Assembly (NCBI RefSeq): GCF_012396015.1
Contig: NZ_JAAXOQ010000021.1
Location: forward strand, 1-64,000
Source: Tsukamurella spumae
GTDB lineage: Bacteria; Actinomycetota; Actinomycetes; Mycobacteriales; Mycobacteriaceae
DNA: 64,000 nucleotides
Reading direction: 5' to 3'
Part shown: positions 29,949 through 38,972 of the stretch, one piece after another
Layout: each line of letters starts with the position of its first letter
Position numbering within the stretch: the first letter of the stretch is position 1
The notes under the pieces: model-generated
Databases searched by the model: none
Told to the model about the DNA's origin: nothing
Seen by the model: only the letters and a program-made list of their open reading frames with translations
Made by a program: the position numbers and the translations under genes

Positions 29949-31325
29949 CTAGGTAGAACGCATGCCCGGCACGCGGCTCCCTCGCCCCGCCACCAGCACC
30001 GCGACGGCCGCCATCGCTGGCACCGCCGACCAGAGCGCAACGGCGACGTACCCGCCCTGCGCGGGAAGGAGCGCACCGTCGGGCGTGGCACGGGCGAGGA
30101 GGAATCCCGCGAGCGCGCTACCGACCGCGAATCCGACGGCCCTGGCGATCTGATTGACCGCCATGGCACTGGCGGTCTCGGACTGCGGCGTCCCGTCGAG
30201 CACGAGACGCGGCATCACCGCGGACGCCCCGCCGACGCCGAGACCCAGCGCCGCGAACGCGAGCAGCACCGCCGGGAGGTGGTCCCGTCCGGCGACGAAC
30301 ACCCCGGCAGCGAGGACCACGAGAGACGAAGCCGCGGCGAAGGTCCCGCGCGGGCCGAGCCGGTCCGATGCCCGCGGCACGAGCCTGCCCGCGACGAAGC
30401 CGAGTACCGAGAACGGGATCAGCGCGGCGCCGGCCAGCACACCGGGGAGGGCGAAGCCGTACGCCGCACCCGATGGCACCTGGACGTACCGCGTGAGATC
30501 GCTGAACAGCAGGTACATCCCGATCCCGGCCACCAGCATCGCCAGGTTCGCGGCGGCCACGACCGGACGCGCGGCGAGCCTCAGGTCCACGAGGGGCGCG
30601 TCGGTCCGGAGCTCGACGGCGGCCCACGCCACGAGCACGGCGACGGTACCGGCGAGCACGCCCAGTGCCGCCCCCGGCCGACTCCAGAGCGCGGGCTCCG
30701 CGACGAGCAGCAGCACACCGAGGGTGCCCACACCGAGCAGGAGCGCGCCGGGCACGTCGATCCGCGGGCGCACCCCGGGTTCGTCGACGGGGACCACCCG
30801 CCACGCGACGGCGAGGGCGACCAGGGTGATCGCGAGCCCGGTTCCGTAGGCCGCGCGCAGGCCGAGCAACTGATCGACGAGGCTGATCAACGGGTACCCC
30901 ACGCCGATGCCCACCGTCGACGCGACCGACAGCGACGCGATCGTCCTCGCCGCCCGCTCGGTCCCGAGGGCACTGCGGGCCACACTGATCAGCAGTGGCA
31001 CCAGCGCCGTGCCCACGCCCTGCAGCGCGCGACCCAGCAGGAGCACGCCGAACGGTAGGGGCAGCACCGTCAGGACACCGCCGAGAGCCACCGGGCCGAG
31101 CGTGCCGAGGATCGTGCGTCGGCGGAGCGGTCCGGCGCCGAGCCGGCCGAGCACGGGCCCCGCGATCGCGCCCGCGAACAGCGTGATCGTCAGGGTCCAC
31201 TGGGCGGCGCCCAGCGACACGTCCTCGGACCAAGCCACGGCGGTGATGAGCGGCGCCCCGACGCTCCCGATCACCGCCGCGCAGAGGGCGACGGTGACCA
31301 GCGCACCGGGGAGCCGCCCGGTCAC
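29949..31325 (-). CDS. MFS drug-type transporter
   Basis: 458 residues from GTG at 31325, which overlaps the TetR stop (GTGA); the longer frame extends into TetR and is not real. About 14 hydrophobic segments, with GRLGAGPLRRRTILG (motif A region) and DLTRYVQVPSGAAYGFALPG. Probably a proton-driven exporter of the DHA2 type. The adjacent coupled TetR suggests substrate-induced efflux; the substrate is unknown. Confidence 0.82.
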   Translation of the reverse strand: MTGRLPGALVTVALCAAVIGSVGAPLITAVAWSEDVSLGAAQWTLTITLFAGAIAGPVLGRLGAGPLRRRTILGTLGPVALGGVLTVLPLPFGVLLLGRALQGVGTALVPLLISVARSALGTERAARTIASLSVASTVGIGVGYPLISLVDQLLGLRAAYGTGLAITLVALAVAWRVVPVDEPGVRPRIDVPGALLLGVGTLGVLLLVAEPALWSRPGAALGVLAGTVAVLVAWAAVELRTDAPLVDLRLAARPVVAAANLAMLVAGIGMYLLFSDLTRYVQVPSGAAYGFALPGVLAGAALIPFSVLGFVAGRLVPRASDRLGPRGTFAAASSLVVLAAGVFVAGRDHLPAVLLAFAALGLGVGGASAVMPRLVLDGTPQSETASAMAVNQIARAVGFAVGSALAGFLLARATPDGALLPAQGGYVAVALWSAVPAMAAVAVLVAGRGSRVPGMRST

Positions 31326-31903
31326 GAGGCCGGCCGGTTGGTCTCGGCGCGCACGTGCTCGAACAGCCCGGGCCGGATCAGGGTCCGCACGCCGTCGGCC
31401 CAGGGCGCGTCGACCTCGCCGACGCCGAGCGCGGCGCCCGCGTTGAGCAGCATGCCGAAGGCCAGGAAGGTCTTGACGGTGACGGGATCGAGCCCCGTGC
31501 CGCCCGCAGTGGTGTCCCACAGGCTCGCGAAGCAGTCGCGGACCACGTCGCGGACCTCGGGATCCCCGCACGCGGCGAAGCCCTGGAGCTGCAGCCGGAG
31601 GGCCGTGTCGTCGGCGAGGTTGTCGTAGTACTCGGCGCCCATCCGCGAGAGCGCCTCGATCCCGACGGTGCCCTGGCCCGCCCTCGCCATCGCGTCGACC
31701 AGTCCGCCGAACGCCTCGGTGACCAATTGCAGGAACAGCGCCTTCTTCGTGCCGAACATCCGGAACACGTACGCCTGCGTGATCCCCGCCTCCGCAGCGA
31801 CGGTGTCGATCGACGCTCCGTGCAGGCCGTGCGCGCCGAACTCACGCGCGGCGATCCCCAATACCTGCGCTCTGCGTTCGGATCCGCTCATTCGGGTGGC
31901 CAC
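31322..31903 (-). CDS. TetR-family regulator of the MFS pump
   Basis: 193 residues from GTG at 31903 (MATRMSGSERRAQVLG); ATG at 31891 is an alternative. The HTH is residues 8-55: GAHGLHGASIDTVAAEAGIT with QAYVFRMFGTKKALFLQLV. The rest is the ligand-binding helical domain. It is translated together with the MFS gene and faces an operator with TTAGTA/TACTAA arms, so autoregulation is likely. Confidence 0.88.
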   Translation of the reverse strand: MATRMSGSERRAQVLGIAAREFGAHGLHGASIDTVAAEAGITQAYVFRMFGTKKALFLQLVTEAFGGLVDAMARAGQGTVGIEALSRMGAEYYDNLADDTALRLQLQGFAACGDPEVRDVVRDCFASLWDTTAGGTGLDPVTVKTFLAFGMLLNAGAALGVGEVDAPWADGVRTLIRPGLFEHVRAETNRPAS

Positions 31904-31911
31904 CCGAATAG

Positions 31912-31934
31912 ATTAGTAGTTACTAATTACTAAT
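31912..31934. promoter_or_regulatory. TetR operator and promoter
   Basis: ATTAGTA (31912-31918), 2 nt, TACTAAT (31921-31927), followed directly by a third half-site TACTAAT (31928-31934). The strongest AT-rich palindrome in this GC-rich region. Its - strand copy TAATCT sits 6-7 nt before the GTG of the TetR gene, so binding would block a leaderless promoter. Confidence 0.65.
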
Positions 31935-32180
31935 CACAACCCCGCGCCCCTCGGCGACCACGTCCAACGGACGGCACGGGCACCACCCTCCGCGCGTCAC
32001 CGGAGGCCTCGCCCGCCCGACGGCGATCGATCCGTGCAGGGTCCTGTCCGACCCCCAGTGCAGAATCTCGTGCGTCCACGGCTCGAGCAGGATCTGACGC
32101 CGCTCGTACAGCTCGACGTGGGTGCGGCGGAGCTCGCCGAAGCGTGCCCACAGGTCCGCGAGATGGTCGTGGAATCGCAT
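31923..32180 (-). CDS. Small hypothetical protein
   Basis: 85 residues, MRFHDHLADLWARFGELRRT ... EPWTHEILHWGSDRTLHGSI. The Trp/Arg-rich helix and LHWG-DRTLHG ending look like a conserved small actinobacterial protein. AAGGCGGGTGACCA precedes the ATG. The 3' end runs into the TetR operator, which lowers confidence. Function unknown. Confidence 0.4.
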   Translation of the reverse strand: MRFHDHLADLWARFGELRRTHVELYERRQILLEPWTHEILHWGSDRTLHGSIAVGRARPPVTRGGWCPCRPLDVVAEGRGVVISN

Positions 32181-32314
32181 TGGTCACCCGCCTTTTCGTC
32201 GGATCGTGCATCACTTGCCACGATCCTGCGGGACCCGCGGGGCCGGGTCCAGCGAGTATTTCTACCGCCATTCGGTGGCGATACTGAACGGTCGCCCCGG
32301 GGCGCCGCGGGCGT

Positions 32315-33217
32315 TCACCCCAGGGCGGGTGTGAGGAAGATCCGGTAGAAGTAGTCGTGCAGCGCGACCATGGCCGGCGTGAACTCCCGGCCGCGGTCCC
32401 AGGTGAGCCCGATCCGCATGTCCGGCACCGGATCCGCCAACAGCGTCGTGTCGATCCTGCGCCCCTCGAGCGACCACGGACGGTAGACCATGTCCGACAG
32501 GATCGTCACGGCGTTGCCGTTCGCGACCACGCTGCGGATCGCCTCGATCGACGAGGTCTTGATGAGGACGTTCATCGGTCGCTCCTGCCAGTAGGAACGG
32601 GTGGTGACGGCCGCCTCGTCGACGGTGAGCAGGGCGTACGGGTACTGCTCGACATCGGCGAGGCGCACGCCCTCCCGGCCCGCGAGCGGATGCGTCGGCG
32701 CCATCCACAGTCGCCGCCGTGAGTGCACGAAGGTCTCGTACTGGAGCTGCGAGTCGTCGGCCAGGTTCGAGGTGAGGAGCAGACCGAAGTCCAGGTCACC
32801 CGCCACGACTCTGTCCTCGATGGGCTGCCGGTCCATCTCGGACCACTCGACCTTGAGCCCGGGGTACAGCACCGCCAATTGCTGCACGTGATGCGGCAGG
32901 AAGTACCCCATCACGGTGTACGACACCCCGACGCGCAGGGTCCCCGACACCGTCAGGTCCGCCGGCGTCACGCCCTCCGCCTCCTCGAGGAGTTGCAGGA
33001 TCTGCCGCGCCTTGGGCAGCAGCGCACGGCCCGTCGGCGTGAGCGCGACGCCGCGGGCGCTGCGGTGGAAGACCGGGGCCTTGAGCCGCTGCTCGATCTG
33101 CTGAACGGCAGCGGTGACCGACGACTGCGAGACGAAGAGCTCGCGCGCCGCCCCGCTGACCTGCCCCGACTCCGCGACGGCCACGAAATAGCGCAGTTGC
33201 CGCACCGAGAAGCTCAT
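32315..33217 (-). CDS. LysR-family regulator of the 5-oxoprolinase-type operon
   Basis: 300 residues. N-terminal winged HTH MSFSVRQLRYFVAVAESGQV ... RELFVSQSSVTAAVQQIEQR, and a periplasmic-binding-like effector domain from about residue 90. It is divergent from pxpA, with an ATC-N9-GAT box in the 104-nt gap. Probably activates the biotin-dependent operon in response to a pathway metabolite. Confidence 0.9.
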   Translation of the reverse strand: MSFSVRQLRYFVAVAESGQVSGAARELFVSQSSVTAAVQQIEQRLKAPVFHRSARGVALTPTGRALLPKARQILQLLEEAEGVTPADLTVSGTLRVGVSYTVMGYFLPHHVQQLAVLYPGLKVEWSEMDRQPIEDRVVAGDLDFGLLLTSNLADDSQLQYETFVHSRRRLWMAPTHPLAGREGVRLADVEQYPYALLTVDEAAVTTRSYWQERPMNVLIKTSSIEAIRSVVANGNAVTILSDMVYRPWSLEGRRIDTTLLADPVPDMRIGLTWDRGREFTPAMVALHDYFYRIFLTPALG

Positions 33218-33227
33218 GGGGCCAGGC

Positions 33228-33244
33228 TATCGGTTCTGCCGATA
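33228..33244. promoter_or_regulatory. LysR box (ATC-N9-GAT)
   Basis: TATCGG (33228-33233), 5 nt, CCGATA (33239-33244), containing ATC-N9-GAT, a T-N11-A type site. It lies 10 nt before the LysR start codon and about 77 nt before pxpA, suited to autorepression and activation of the divergent operon. Confidence 0.7.
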
Positions 33245-33321
33245 TTGAAGGATCAGATATTTGTTCTTCCCAATACCCGGGCGCTTTCGTAGGTTATGCC
33301 TCAGATCACAGAAGGAGACCC

Positions 33322-34101
33322 GTGACCACCACGATCGATATCAATTGCGACATGAGCGAGGGCTTCGGCGCATGGTCCTTCGGCGACGACGTCGACGCGC
33401 AGATGATGCCCCTGGTCAGCTCGATCAATGTCGCCGCCGGCTTCCACGCCGGTGATCCGAGGATCATCGCCCGCACCGTCGCTCTGGCACGCGAGCACGG
33501 CGTCGGCGTCGGCGTGCACCCCGGTTTCCGCGACCTCGCCGGATTCGGCCGCCGGCACATCGACGCGCGCCCCGAGGAACTGGTGGACGACTGCGTCTAC
33601 CAGTTGGGCGCGGTGCGGGAGTTCGTGGCCCTGAACGGCCTGCGCCTGCAGCACTTCAAGCTGCACGGCGCCCTCTACATGCACGCCTCGCGCGACGCCG
33701 CCTTCGCCGAATCGCTGATCGGCACGCTGCACCGGATCGACCCGGAGCTCCCGGTCCTCGTCATGGCCGGCTCCGTCATCGAGGGCGTGGCCCGCGAGCG
33801 CGCACACCCGGTGATCCGGGAGTTCTACGCCGACCGGCACTACGGCCCCGACGGGCAGATCGTCTTCACCCGCGATGTCGGGGCACTCTCCCCGGACGAG
33901 GTGGCGGCCAAGGTGATCCGCGCCTGCCGCGACGGTGTCGTCACCGCCGTCGACGGCACCACCGTCCGGGTGCCCTTCGAATCCATCTGCATCCACAGCG
34001 ATACCCGCGGCGCGATCGACCTGATGACCAGCACCCGGTCCGCGCTCGACGGTGCCGGGATCACCGTCCGCTCCTTCGCGCCGCCCGTCCCCCTGTCCTG
34101 A
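33322..34101 (+). CDS. pxpA: LamB/YcsF family protein, 5-oxoprolinase subunit A
   Basis: 259 residues from GTG, with GAAGGAG upstream. Family motifs INCDMSEGFGAWSFGDD at the start and LQHFKLHGALYMHASRD at about residue 115. PxpA works with PxpB and PxpC to open 5-oxoproline to glutamate using ATP. Here it leads an operon that also encodes a biotin carrier and a biotin carboxylase. Such sets are widespread, but their substrate is not settled, so another lactam or amide is possible. Confidence 0.88.
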   Translation: MTTTIDINCDMSEGFGAWSFGDDVDAQMMPLVSSINVAAGFHAGDPRIIARTVALAREHGVGVGVHPGFRDLAGFGRRHIDARPEELVDDCVYQLGAVREFVALNGLRLQHFKLHGALYMHASRDAAFAESLIGTLHRIDPELPVLVMAGSVIEGVARERAHPVIREFYADRHYGPDGQIVFTRDVGALSPDEVAAKVIRACRDGVVTAVDGTTVRVPFESICIHSDTRGAIDLMTSTRSALDGAGITVRSFAPPVPLS

Positions 34102-34158
34102 CGCTCCGACCAGCACCGCGCACAGCACCCCGAACGACACCGAAAGAGAGGACCCGCC

Positions 34159-34407
34159 ATGAGTATCCATGAGGTTCCCGCACCCCTTCCCGGCACCTTC
34201 TACCAGCAGGAGTCCCCCACCAGCCCGCCGTTCGTGACCGTGGGATCGGTGGTCGCCGTCGGCGACCAGATCGGCCTCATCGAGGTGATGAAGATGTTCA
34301 ACCCGATCACCGCCGACGTGGCCGGCACGGTCGTGGAGATCCTCGTCGCATCGGAGGATCCGGTCGACGTGGGCCAGACGCTGCTGCGCATCGAAGTGGC
34401 CGACTGA
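34159..34407 (+). CDS. Biotin carboxyl carrier protein
   Basis: 82 residues, essentially only a biotinyl domain. The acceptor Lys is in LIEVMKMFNPI at about residue 41. The mature fold spans the whole chain, so it lacks the Pro-rich leader of AccB. It is coupled to the biotin carboxylase by TGATG overlap and supplies carboxybiotin to the PxpB/PxpC partner. Confidence 0.88.
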   Translation: MSIHEVPAPLPGTFYQQESPTSPPFVTVGSVVAVGDQIGLIEVMKMFNPITADVAGTVVEILVASEDPVDVGQTLLRIEVAD

Positions 34408-35759
34408 TGGCCCGGATCGAACGACTCCTCGTCGCCAACCGTGGCGAGATCGCAGTGCGGGTGATCCGCGCGGCGCAGGAGATGGGCATCGTCGCGATCG
34501 CCGCGTACAGCGACGCCGATGAGTCCTCCCTCGCGGTGCTTCTCGCCGACGAGGCGATCAACATCGGCGGCGCACACGCCAAGAAGAGCTACCTCAACCC
34601 GGAGGCACTGCTCGCCGCAGCGCGCACGGTGAACGCCGACGCGGTGCACCCGGGCTACGGATTCCTGTCCGAGAACGCCGATTTCGCCCGGGCCGTCACC
34701 GACGCCGGAATGGTCTGGATCGGGCCCGCCGCGGCGACCATCTCGCGGATGGGCCACAAGGCGGAGGCCATCGCCACCGCACGGTCCGCGGGCGTACCCG
34801 TGGTCCCGGGCAGCGACGGCCTGCTGACCGACGCCGACGATGCGGTGGCATGTGCCCGGCGGATCGGCTATCCGGTACTGCTCAAGGCCGCAGCCGGGGG
34901 CGGTGGGCGCGGGATCCGCATCGCCGGCAGCGACGACGAGGTCGCGCAGGCCTTCGCGGAGGCTCGGCAAGAGGCCGAGGCGGCCTTCGGCGACGCCGGC
35001 ATCTACCTGGAGAAGTTCATCGCGCGCGCTCGGCACATCGAGGTGCAGGTCCTCGGCGACGGCACGGACGCGGTGCACTTCTTCGAGCGCGACTGCTCAC
35101 TGCAGCGGCGCCGGCAGAAGGTCTGGGAGGAGGCGCCCGCCGCGATCCTCGACGAGGCCACCCGCACCGCGCTGTGCACCTCGGCGGTCGCTCTCACCCG
35201 CTCCGTCGGGTACGTGGGCGCCGGCACCATCGAGTACCTCTACGACCCGGACACCGGCGAGTACTACTTCATCGAGATGAACACCCGCATCCAGGTGGAG
35301 CACCCGATCACCGAGGAGATCTGCGGCGTGGACCTGATCCGCGCCATGATCACCGTGTGCCAGGGTGACCCGCTGCCGTACCGCCAGGACCGGATCCACC
35401 GGCGGGGGCACGCGATCGAGGTGCGGATCAACGCGGAGGATCCGGCCGCCGGTTTCCGCCCCTCCCCCGGCACGATCGACAACGTCGACTGGGCCCAGGG
35501 GCCCGGGGTGCGCGTGGATTCGCTGGTCTACTCCGGATACCGGATCCCGCCGTTCTACGACTCCATGATCGGCAAGCTGATCGTGTGGGCGGAGACCCGC
35601 GAACAGGCACTGGCCCGGCTCGCGCGTGCGCTGCGCGAGACCGAGCTGGTCGGCCCGGCGACGACGCTGCCCTTCTTCGAGGAGCTCCTCGCCGAGGACG
35701 ATGTCCGCAACAACGAGCTGCACACCACGTGGATCGAACAACGAACGGAGACCCGGTGA
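34407..35759 (+). CDS. Biotin carboxylase (AccC-like)
   Basis: 450 residues, standard length. ATP-grasp loop LKAAAGGGGRGIRIAGS at about residue 155 and FIEMNTRIQVEHPITEE at about 290. It carboxylates the carrier protein with bicarbonate and ATP. The start overlaps the carrier stop; the stop overlaps the pxpB start (GTGA). No carboxyltransferase of the acetyl-CoA type is near, so this carboxylase serves the PxpB/PxpC pair. Confidence 0.94.
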   Translation: MARIERLLVANRGEIAVRVIRAAQEMGIVAIAAYSDADESSLAVLLADEAINIGGAHAKKSYLNPEALLAAARTVNADAVHPGYGFLSENADFARAVTDAGMVWIGPAAATISRMGHKAEAIATARSAGVPVVPGSDGLLTDADDAVACARRIGYPVLLKAAAGGGGRGIRIAGSDDEVAQAFAEARQEAEAAFGDAGIYLEKFIARARHIEVQVLGDGTDAVHFFERDCSLQRRRQKVWEEAPAAILDEATRTALCTSAVALTRSVGYVGAGTIEYLYDPDTGEYYFIEMNTRIQVEHPITEEICGVDLIRAMITVCQGDPLPYRQDRIHRRGHAIEVRINAEDPAAGFRPSPGTIDNVDWAQGPGVRVDSLVYSGYRIPPFYDSMIGKLIVWAETREQALARLARALRETELVGPATTLPFFEELLAEDDVRNNELHTTWIEQRTETR

Positions 35760-36625
35760 GCACCCGCTACACCCCGGGCGGCGACGAGCACCTGTTCGTC
35801 GAGCTGTCCGAATCGATGTCCCTGGACGCCTTCTTCCGCGGCATCCTGATCACCCGCGAGCTCGCCGCACGCAACCTGCCGGGTGTCACGGAGATCTGCC
35901 CGGCCAACGCCTCCTACCAGGTGCGCTTCGACCCCGACGTGCTGAGCGTGCAGACACTGCGCGCCGAGCTCGAGGCGATCGAAGCCGGGCTCGGCACGAC
36001 GGAGGCCGTGCTCGACACCCGGATCGTCGAGATCCCGGTGCTGTACAACGATCCGTGGACGCACGAGACACTCATGCGATTCCGCGACCGGCACCAGGCC
36101 CCCGAGGCCACGGACCTCGAGTACGCCGCCCGCATCAACGGCTACACCGATGCCGAGCGATTCATCGAAGCGCACTCGGCCACACCGTGGTTCGTGTCCA
36201 TGGTCGGCTTCGTCGCCGGCCTGCCGTTCATGTACCAGATGGTCGAACGGGACCGCCAGATCCAGGTGCCCAAGTACCTGCGGCCCCGCACCGACACGCC
36301 GAAGGGCACACTCGGCTACGGCGGGGCGTTCAGCTGCATCTACTCCGTCCGCGGCGCCGGCGGGTACCAGATGTTCGGCATCACACCGGTTCCCATCTAC
36401 GACCCGGAGCAGCGCGCCCCGCACCTGCGGGAGTTCATGATCTTCTTCCGCCCCGGAGACATCGTGAAGTTCCGTCCCATCGACCGCGCCGAGTACGACG
36501 CGATCGAGGCCGAGGCGCAGGCCGGGCGGTACGCCCCGCGCACGGCCCCGGTCCGGTTCGACCTCGCCGAGTTCACCGCCGACCCCACCGGCTACCCCGC
36601 GACACTCCTGGAGGCACTCCCGTGA
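35756..36625 (+). CDS. pxpB: 5-oxoprolinase subunit B / KipI family
   Basis: 289 residues from GTG at 35756, overlapping the carboxylase stop. KipI-type core: VTEICPANASYQVRFDP near residue 45 and FVSMVGFVAGLPFMYQMVER near 145. It is the carboxyltransferase-like subunit that pairs with PxpC. KipI homologues also regulate sporulation kinases in Bacillus, but the operon setting favours the enzyme role. Confidence 0.88.
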   Translation: MSTRYTPGGDEHLFVELSESMSLDAFFRGILITRELAARNLPGVTEICPANASYQVRFDPDVLSVQTLRAELEAIEAGLGTTEAVLDTRIVEIPVLYNDPWTHETLMRFRDRHQAPEATDLEYAARINGYTDAERFIEAHSATPWFVSMVGFVAGLPFMYQMVERDRQIQVPKYLRPRTDTPKGTLGYGGAFSCIYSVRGAGGYQMFGITPVPIYDPEQRAPHLREFMIFFRPGDIVKFRPIDRAEYDAIEAEAQAGRYAPRTAPVRFDLAEFTADPTGYPATLLEALP

Positions 36626-37599
36626 CGATCGAGGTCATCAAGCCCGGCCTGCTCAGCTCGGTGCAGGATCAGGGGCGAGCAGGCTACTACCACCTAGGCA
36701 TCCCACCGTCCGGCGCGATGGATCAGCGGTCCTTCCGCGCCGCGAACCTCTTGGTCGGCAACGAGGAGACCGCCGCCGTCCTCGAGTGCGCGCTCCTCGG
36801 TCCCGAGCTCCGGTTCACCGCCGACACGTCCATCGCCGTGACGGGCGCGGCGATGGCGCCCAAGATCGACGGTGTCGAGCAACCGACCGATACGGTGCTC
36901 GCGGTCCGAGCGGGACAGGTCCTCTCGTTCGGCTTCGCCACCGCCGGCGCCCGCGCCTACCTCGCGGTGGCCGGCGGGTTGGACGTGCCCGAGCGCCTCG
37001 GCAGCCGCTCCACCTACGCGCTCGGCTCCCTCGGAGGGCTGAACGGCCGCAAGCTCGAGGCCGGCGATGTGCTGCCGACCGGCCCCCGGAGTGCGGCGAA
37101 CGCCGCCCGCGCCGCGGGGCGCACATTGCCACCCGAGCTGCGCACCCCGCTCGCGAAGGAGCACGTCCTGCGCATGGTCCCGGGGCTCTACGACCACCGG
37201 GTCCAGCCCGCGTCGATGGCGACCTTCCTCGCCGAGACCTGGACCGTGGGCTCCGAGGCGGACCGGATCGGCTACCGCCTCAAGGGCGGCACTCCGCTCG
37301 CCTTCGTCGATCGTGAGCCGCCCTTCGGCGCCGGCGACGACCCGTCGAACATCGTGGACGCGTGCTACCCGATCGGCTCGATCCAGGTGCCGTCCGGGCA
37401 GGAGCCGATCATCCTGCACCGGGACGCCGTCTCTGGCGGCGGATACCTGATGATCGGAACCGTCATCAGCGCGGACATGGACCTCATCGGCCAGATGCCG
37501 CCGAACACGAGAGTGCGGTTCGAGGCGGTCAGCCTCGACCAGGCGCTCACCGCCAGGGCTCGGCGTGCTCGCGAGCTCGACGCGATCCGTGCCCTGTAG
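36622..37599 (+). CDS. pxpC: 5-oxoprolinase subunit C / KipA family, biotin-dependent carboxyltransferase type
   Basis: 325 residues from GTG at 36622, overlapping the pxpB stop by 4 nt. VIKPGLLSSVQDQGRAGYYH at the start and IPPSGAMDQRSFRAANLLVG are family hallmarks. Last gene of the operon that begins at 33322. The upstream continuation of its reading frame is a shadow of pxpB. Confidence 0.88.
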   Translation: MTIEVIKPGLLSSVQDQGRAGYYHLGIPPSGAMDQRSFRAANLLVGNEETAAVLECALLGPELRFTADTSIAVTGAAMAPKIDGVEQPTDTVLAVRAGQVLSFGFATAGARAYLAVAGGLDVPERLGSRSTYALGSLGGLNGRKLEAGDVLPTGPRSAANAARAAGRTLPPELRTPLAKEHVLRMVPGLYDHRVQPASMATFLAETWTVGSEADRIGYRLKGGTPLAFVDREPPFGAGDDPSNIVDACYPIGSIQVPSGQEPIILHRDAVSGGGYLMIGTVISADMDLIGQMPPNTRVRFEAVSLDQALTARARRARELDAIRAL

Positions 37600-37623
37600 C
37601 GGTGGCGACCGCGCGGTAGCCGA

Positions 37624-38934
37624 CTACAGCGCCCGCAGTGCCGCCTTCGCCGCGTGCCACCCGACCATGCCGTGCACGCCCGGCCCGGGGGCCGCGGCGG
37701 CCGAGCACAGGTACACCCGATCGGTGAGCCGGTAGGGATCGACCAGCTTCGGTCGGCGGACCAACTGCGCCGGAATCGCCGCGCCGGCGGCGATGTCGCC
37801 GCCGACGAGGTTGGCATTGCCCGCCTCCAGGCCGGCCGGCCCCACGGACCGGAGTTCGACGATGCGCTCCCGTACGCCCGGCGCGTGCCGCTCCACCTCG
37901 GCGACCACGGACTCGGTCAGATCGCCGGGGAATCCGTTGGGGCAGTGCACGTACATCGACACGGGCACGAGATCGCCGGCGGAGCGCGACGGGTCCGCCA
38001 GGTACTGCTGGGAGAGGATCATCACGGGGCGCTCGGGCATCCGACCCTTGTTGACCATGAGTTCCTTGGCGGCGATCTCCCGCGCCGTGCCGCCCAGATG
38101 GACGAAGGCGGACCGTCGGAGATCCTCCTGCGCCCAGGGGATCCCGCCGTCGATCACCAGGTCCACCTTGAACGCGGCAGCACCGAACCGCCACCGCCGG
38201 GTCCGGCGACGCAGCCACGCGGGAGCGTTGCGCCCCAACAACTCCCGCGCCGCGGGTACGCCCGTATCGAGGAGGACGAGGTCGGCATCGGGTAGTGCGG
38301 TCACCCGCTCGCCCGTGCGGATCGTCCCGCCGTGCTCCTGCACCAGCGCGGCCAGCCCGTCCGAGATCCGCTGCGAGCCGCCCAGCGGCACCGGCCAGGG
38401 CCGCACGCCCGCCAGGAGGTATCCGAGCGAACTCGTGAGCGGCAGGTGCTGGGGCACGATGCCGTGCGCGGCGACTCCGGCGAAGACGGCGCCGCCGACG
38501 CGGCCCAGCGCGGCGGCCGTGACGGCGGCCGGGAGCGCGAAGCGCGGGCCCCACCGGGTGGCGAGGACGGGGTGCCGCGGCACCTCGGTCATCGGCGCGA
38601 AGAAGGCAGCCATTACGTCGGGGCCGCAGTCCGGGACGTCCGCGAGTGTGCCCACGACAGCGCGTGCGTCCGCGGACAGCGGGTGCGCCACGTCGATCTC
38701 CGCCGTGCCCCAGGCGATGTCGAGACCCACGTCCCGGAGCGCGGGCGAGGCGTAGGCGAGCGGATGCCCCGTCGAGAACCGATCGACGACGGTGCCGGAC
38801 ATCTCGTCCGACCGGCAGGCTCCGCCGATCGTCGTCTCGGCCTCGAGCACCGTCACCTCGAGCCCTGCGCGGGCCAGGTACGCGGCAGCGGTGAGCCCGT
38901 TGGGGCCGGATCCGACGACGACGGCTGAGGTCAT
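37624..38934 (-). CDS. FAD-dependent oxidoreductase, phytoene desaturase/carotenoid type
   Basis: 436 residues. The N-terminal Rossmann motif VVGSGPNGLTAAAYLARAGL and a C-terminal GPGVHGMVGWHAAKAAL, where the FAD-binding family closes. Similar proteins desaturate polyisoprenoids or oxidise amines; no crt neighbours exist, so the substrate is open. Divergent from the aminotransferase gene by 38 nt. Confidence 0.82.
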   Translation of the reverse strand: MTSAVVVGSGPNGLTAAAYLARAGLEVTVLEAETTIGGACRSDEMSGTVVDRFSTGHPLAYASPALRDVGLDIAWGTAEIDVAHPLSADARAVVGTLADVPDCGPDVMAAFFAPMTEVPRHPVLATRWGPRFALPAAVTAAALGRVGGAVFAGVAAHGIVPQHLPLTSSLGYLLAGVRPWPVPLGGSQRISDGLAALVQEHGGTIRTGERVTALPDADLVLLDTGVPAARELLGRNAPAWLRRRTRRWRFGAAAFKVDLVIDGGIPWAQEDLRRSAFVHLGGTAREIAAKELMVNKGRMPERPVMILSQQYLADPSRSAGDLVPVSMYVHCPNGFPGDLTESVVAEVERHAPGVRERIVELRSVGPAGLEAGNANLVGGDIAAGAAIPAQLVRRPKLVDPYRLTDRVYLCSAAAAPGPGVHGMVGWHAAKAALRAL

Positions 38935-38972
38935 TGCTCCACACTAGCCAGCGCCGTCAGTAGGCTGCCGGT

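Noticed and set aside
35626-37599. 657-codon frame spanning pxpB and pxpC
   Set aside because: Only the part after 36622 is pxpC; the upstream 332 codons are an out-of-frame reading of the biotin carboxylase end and pxpB.
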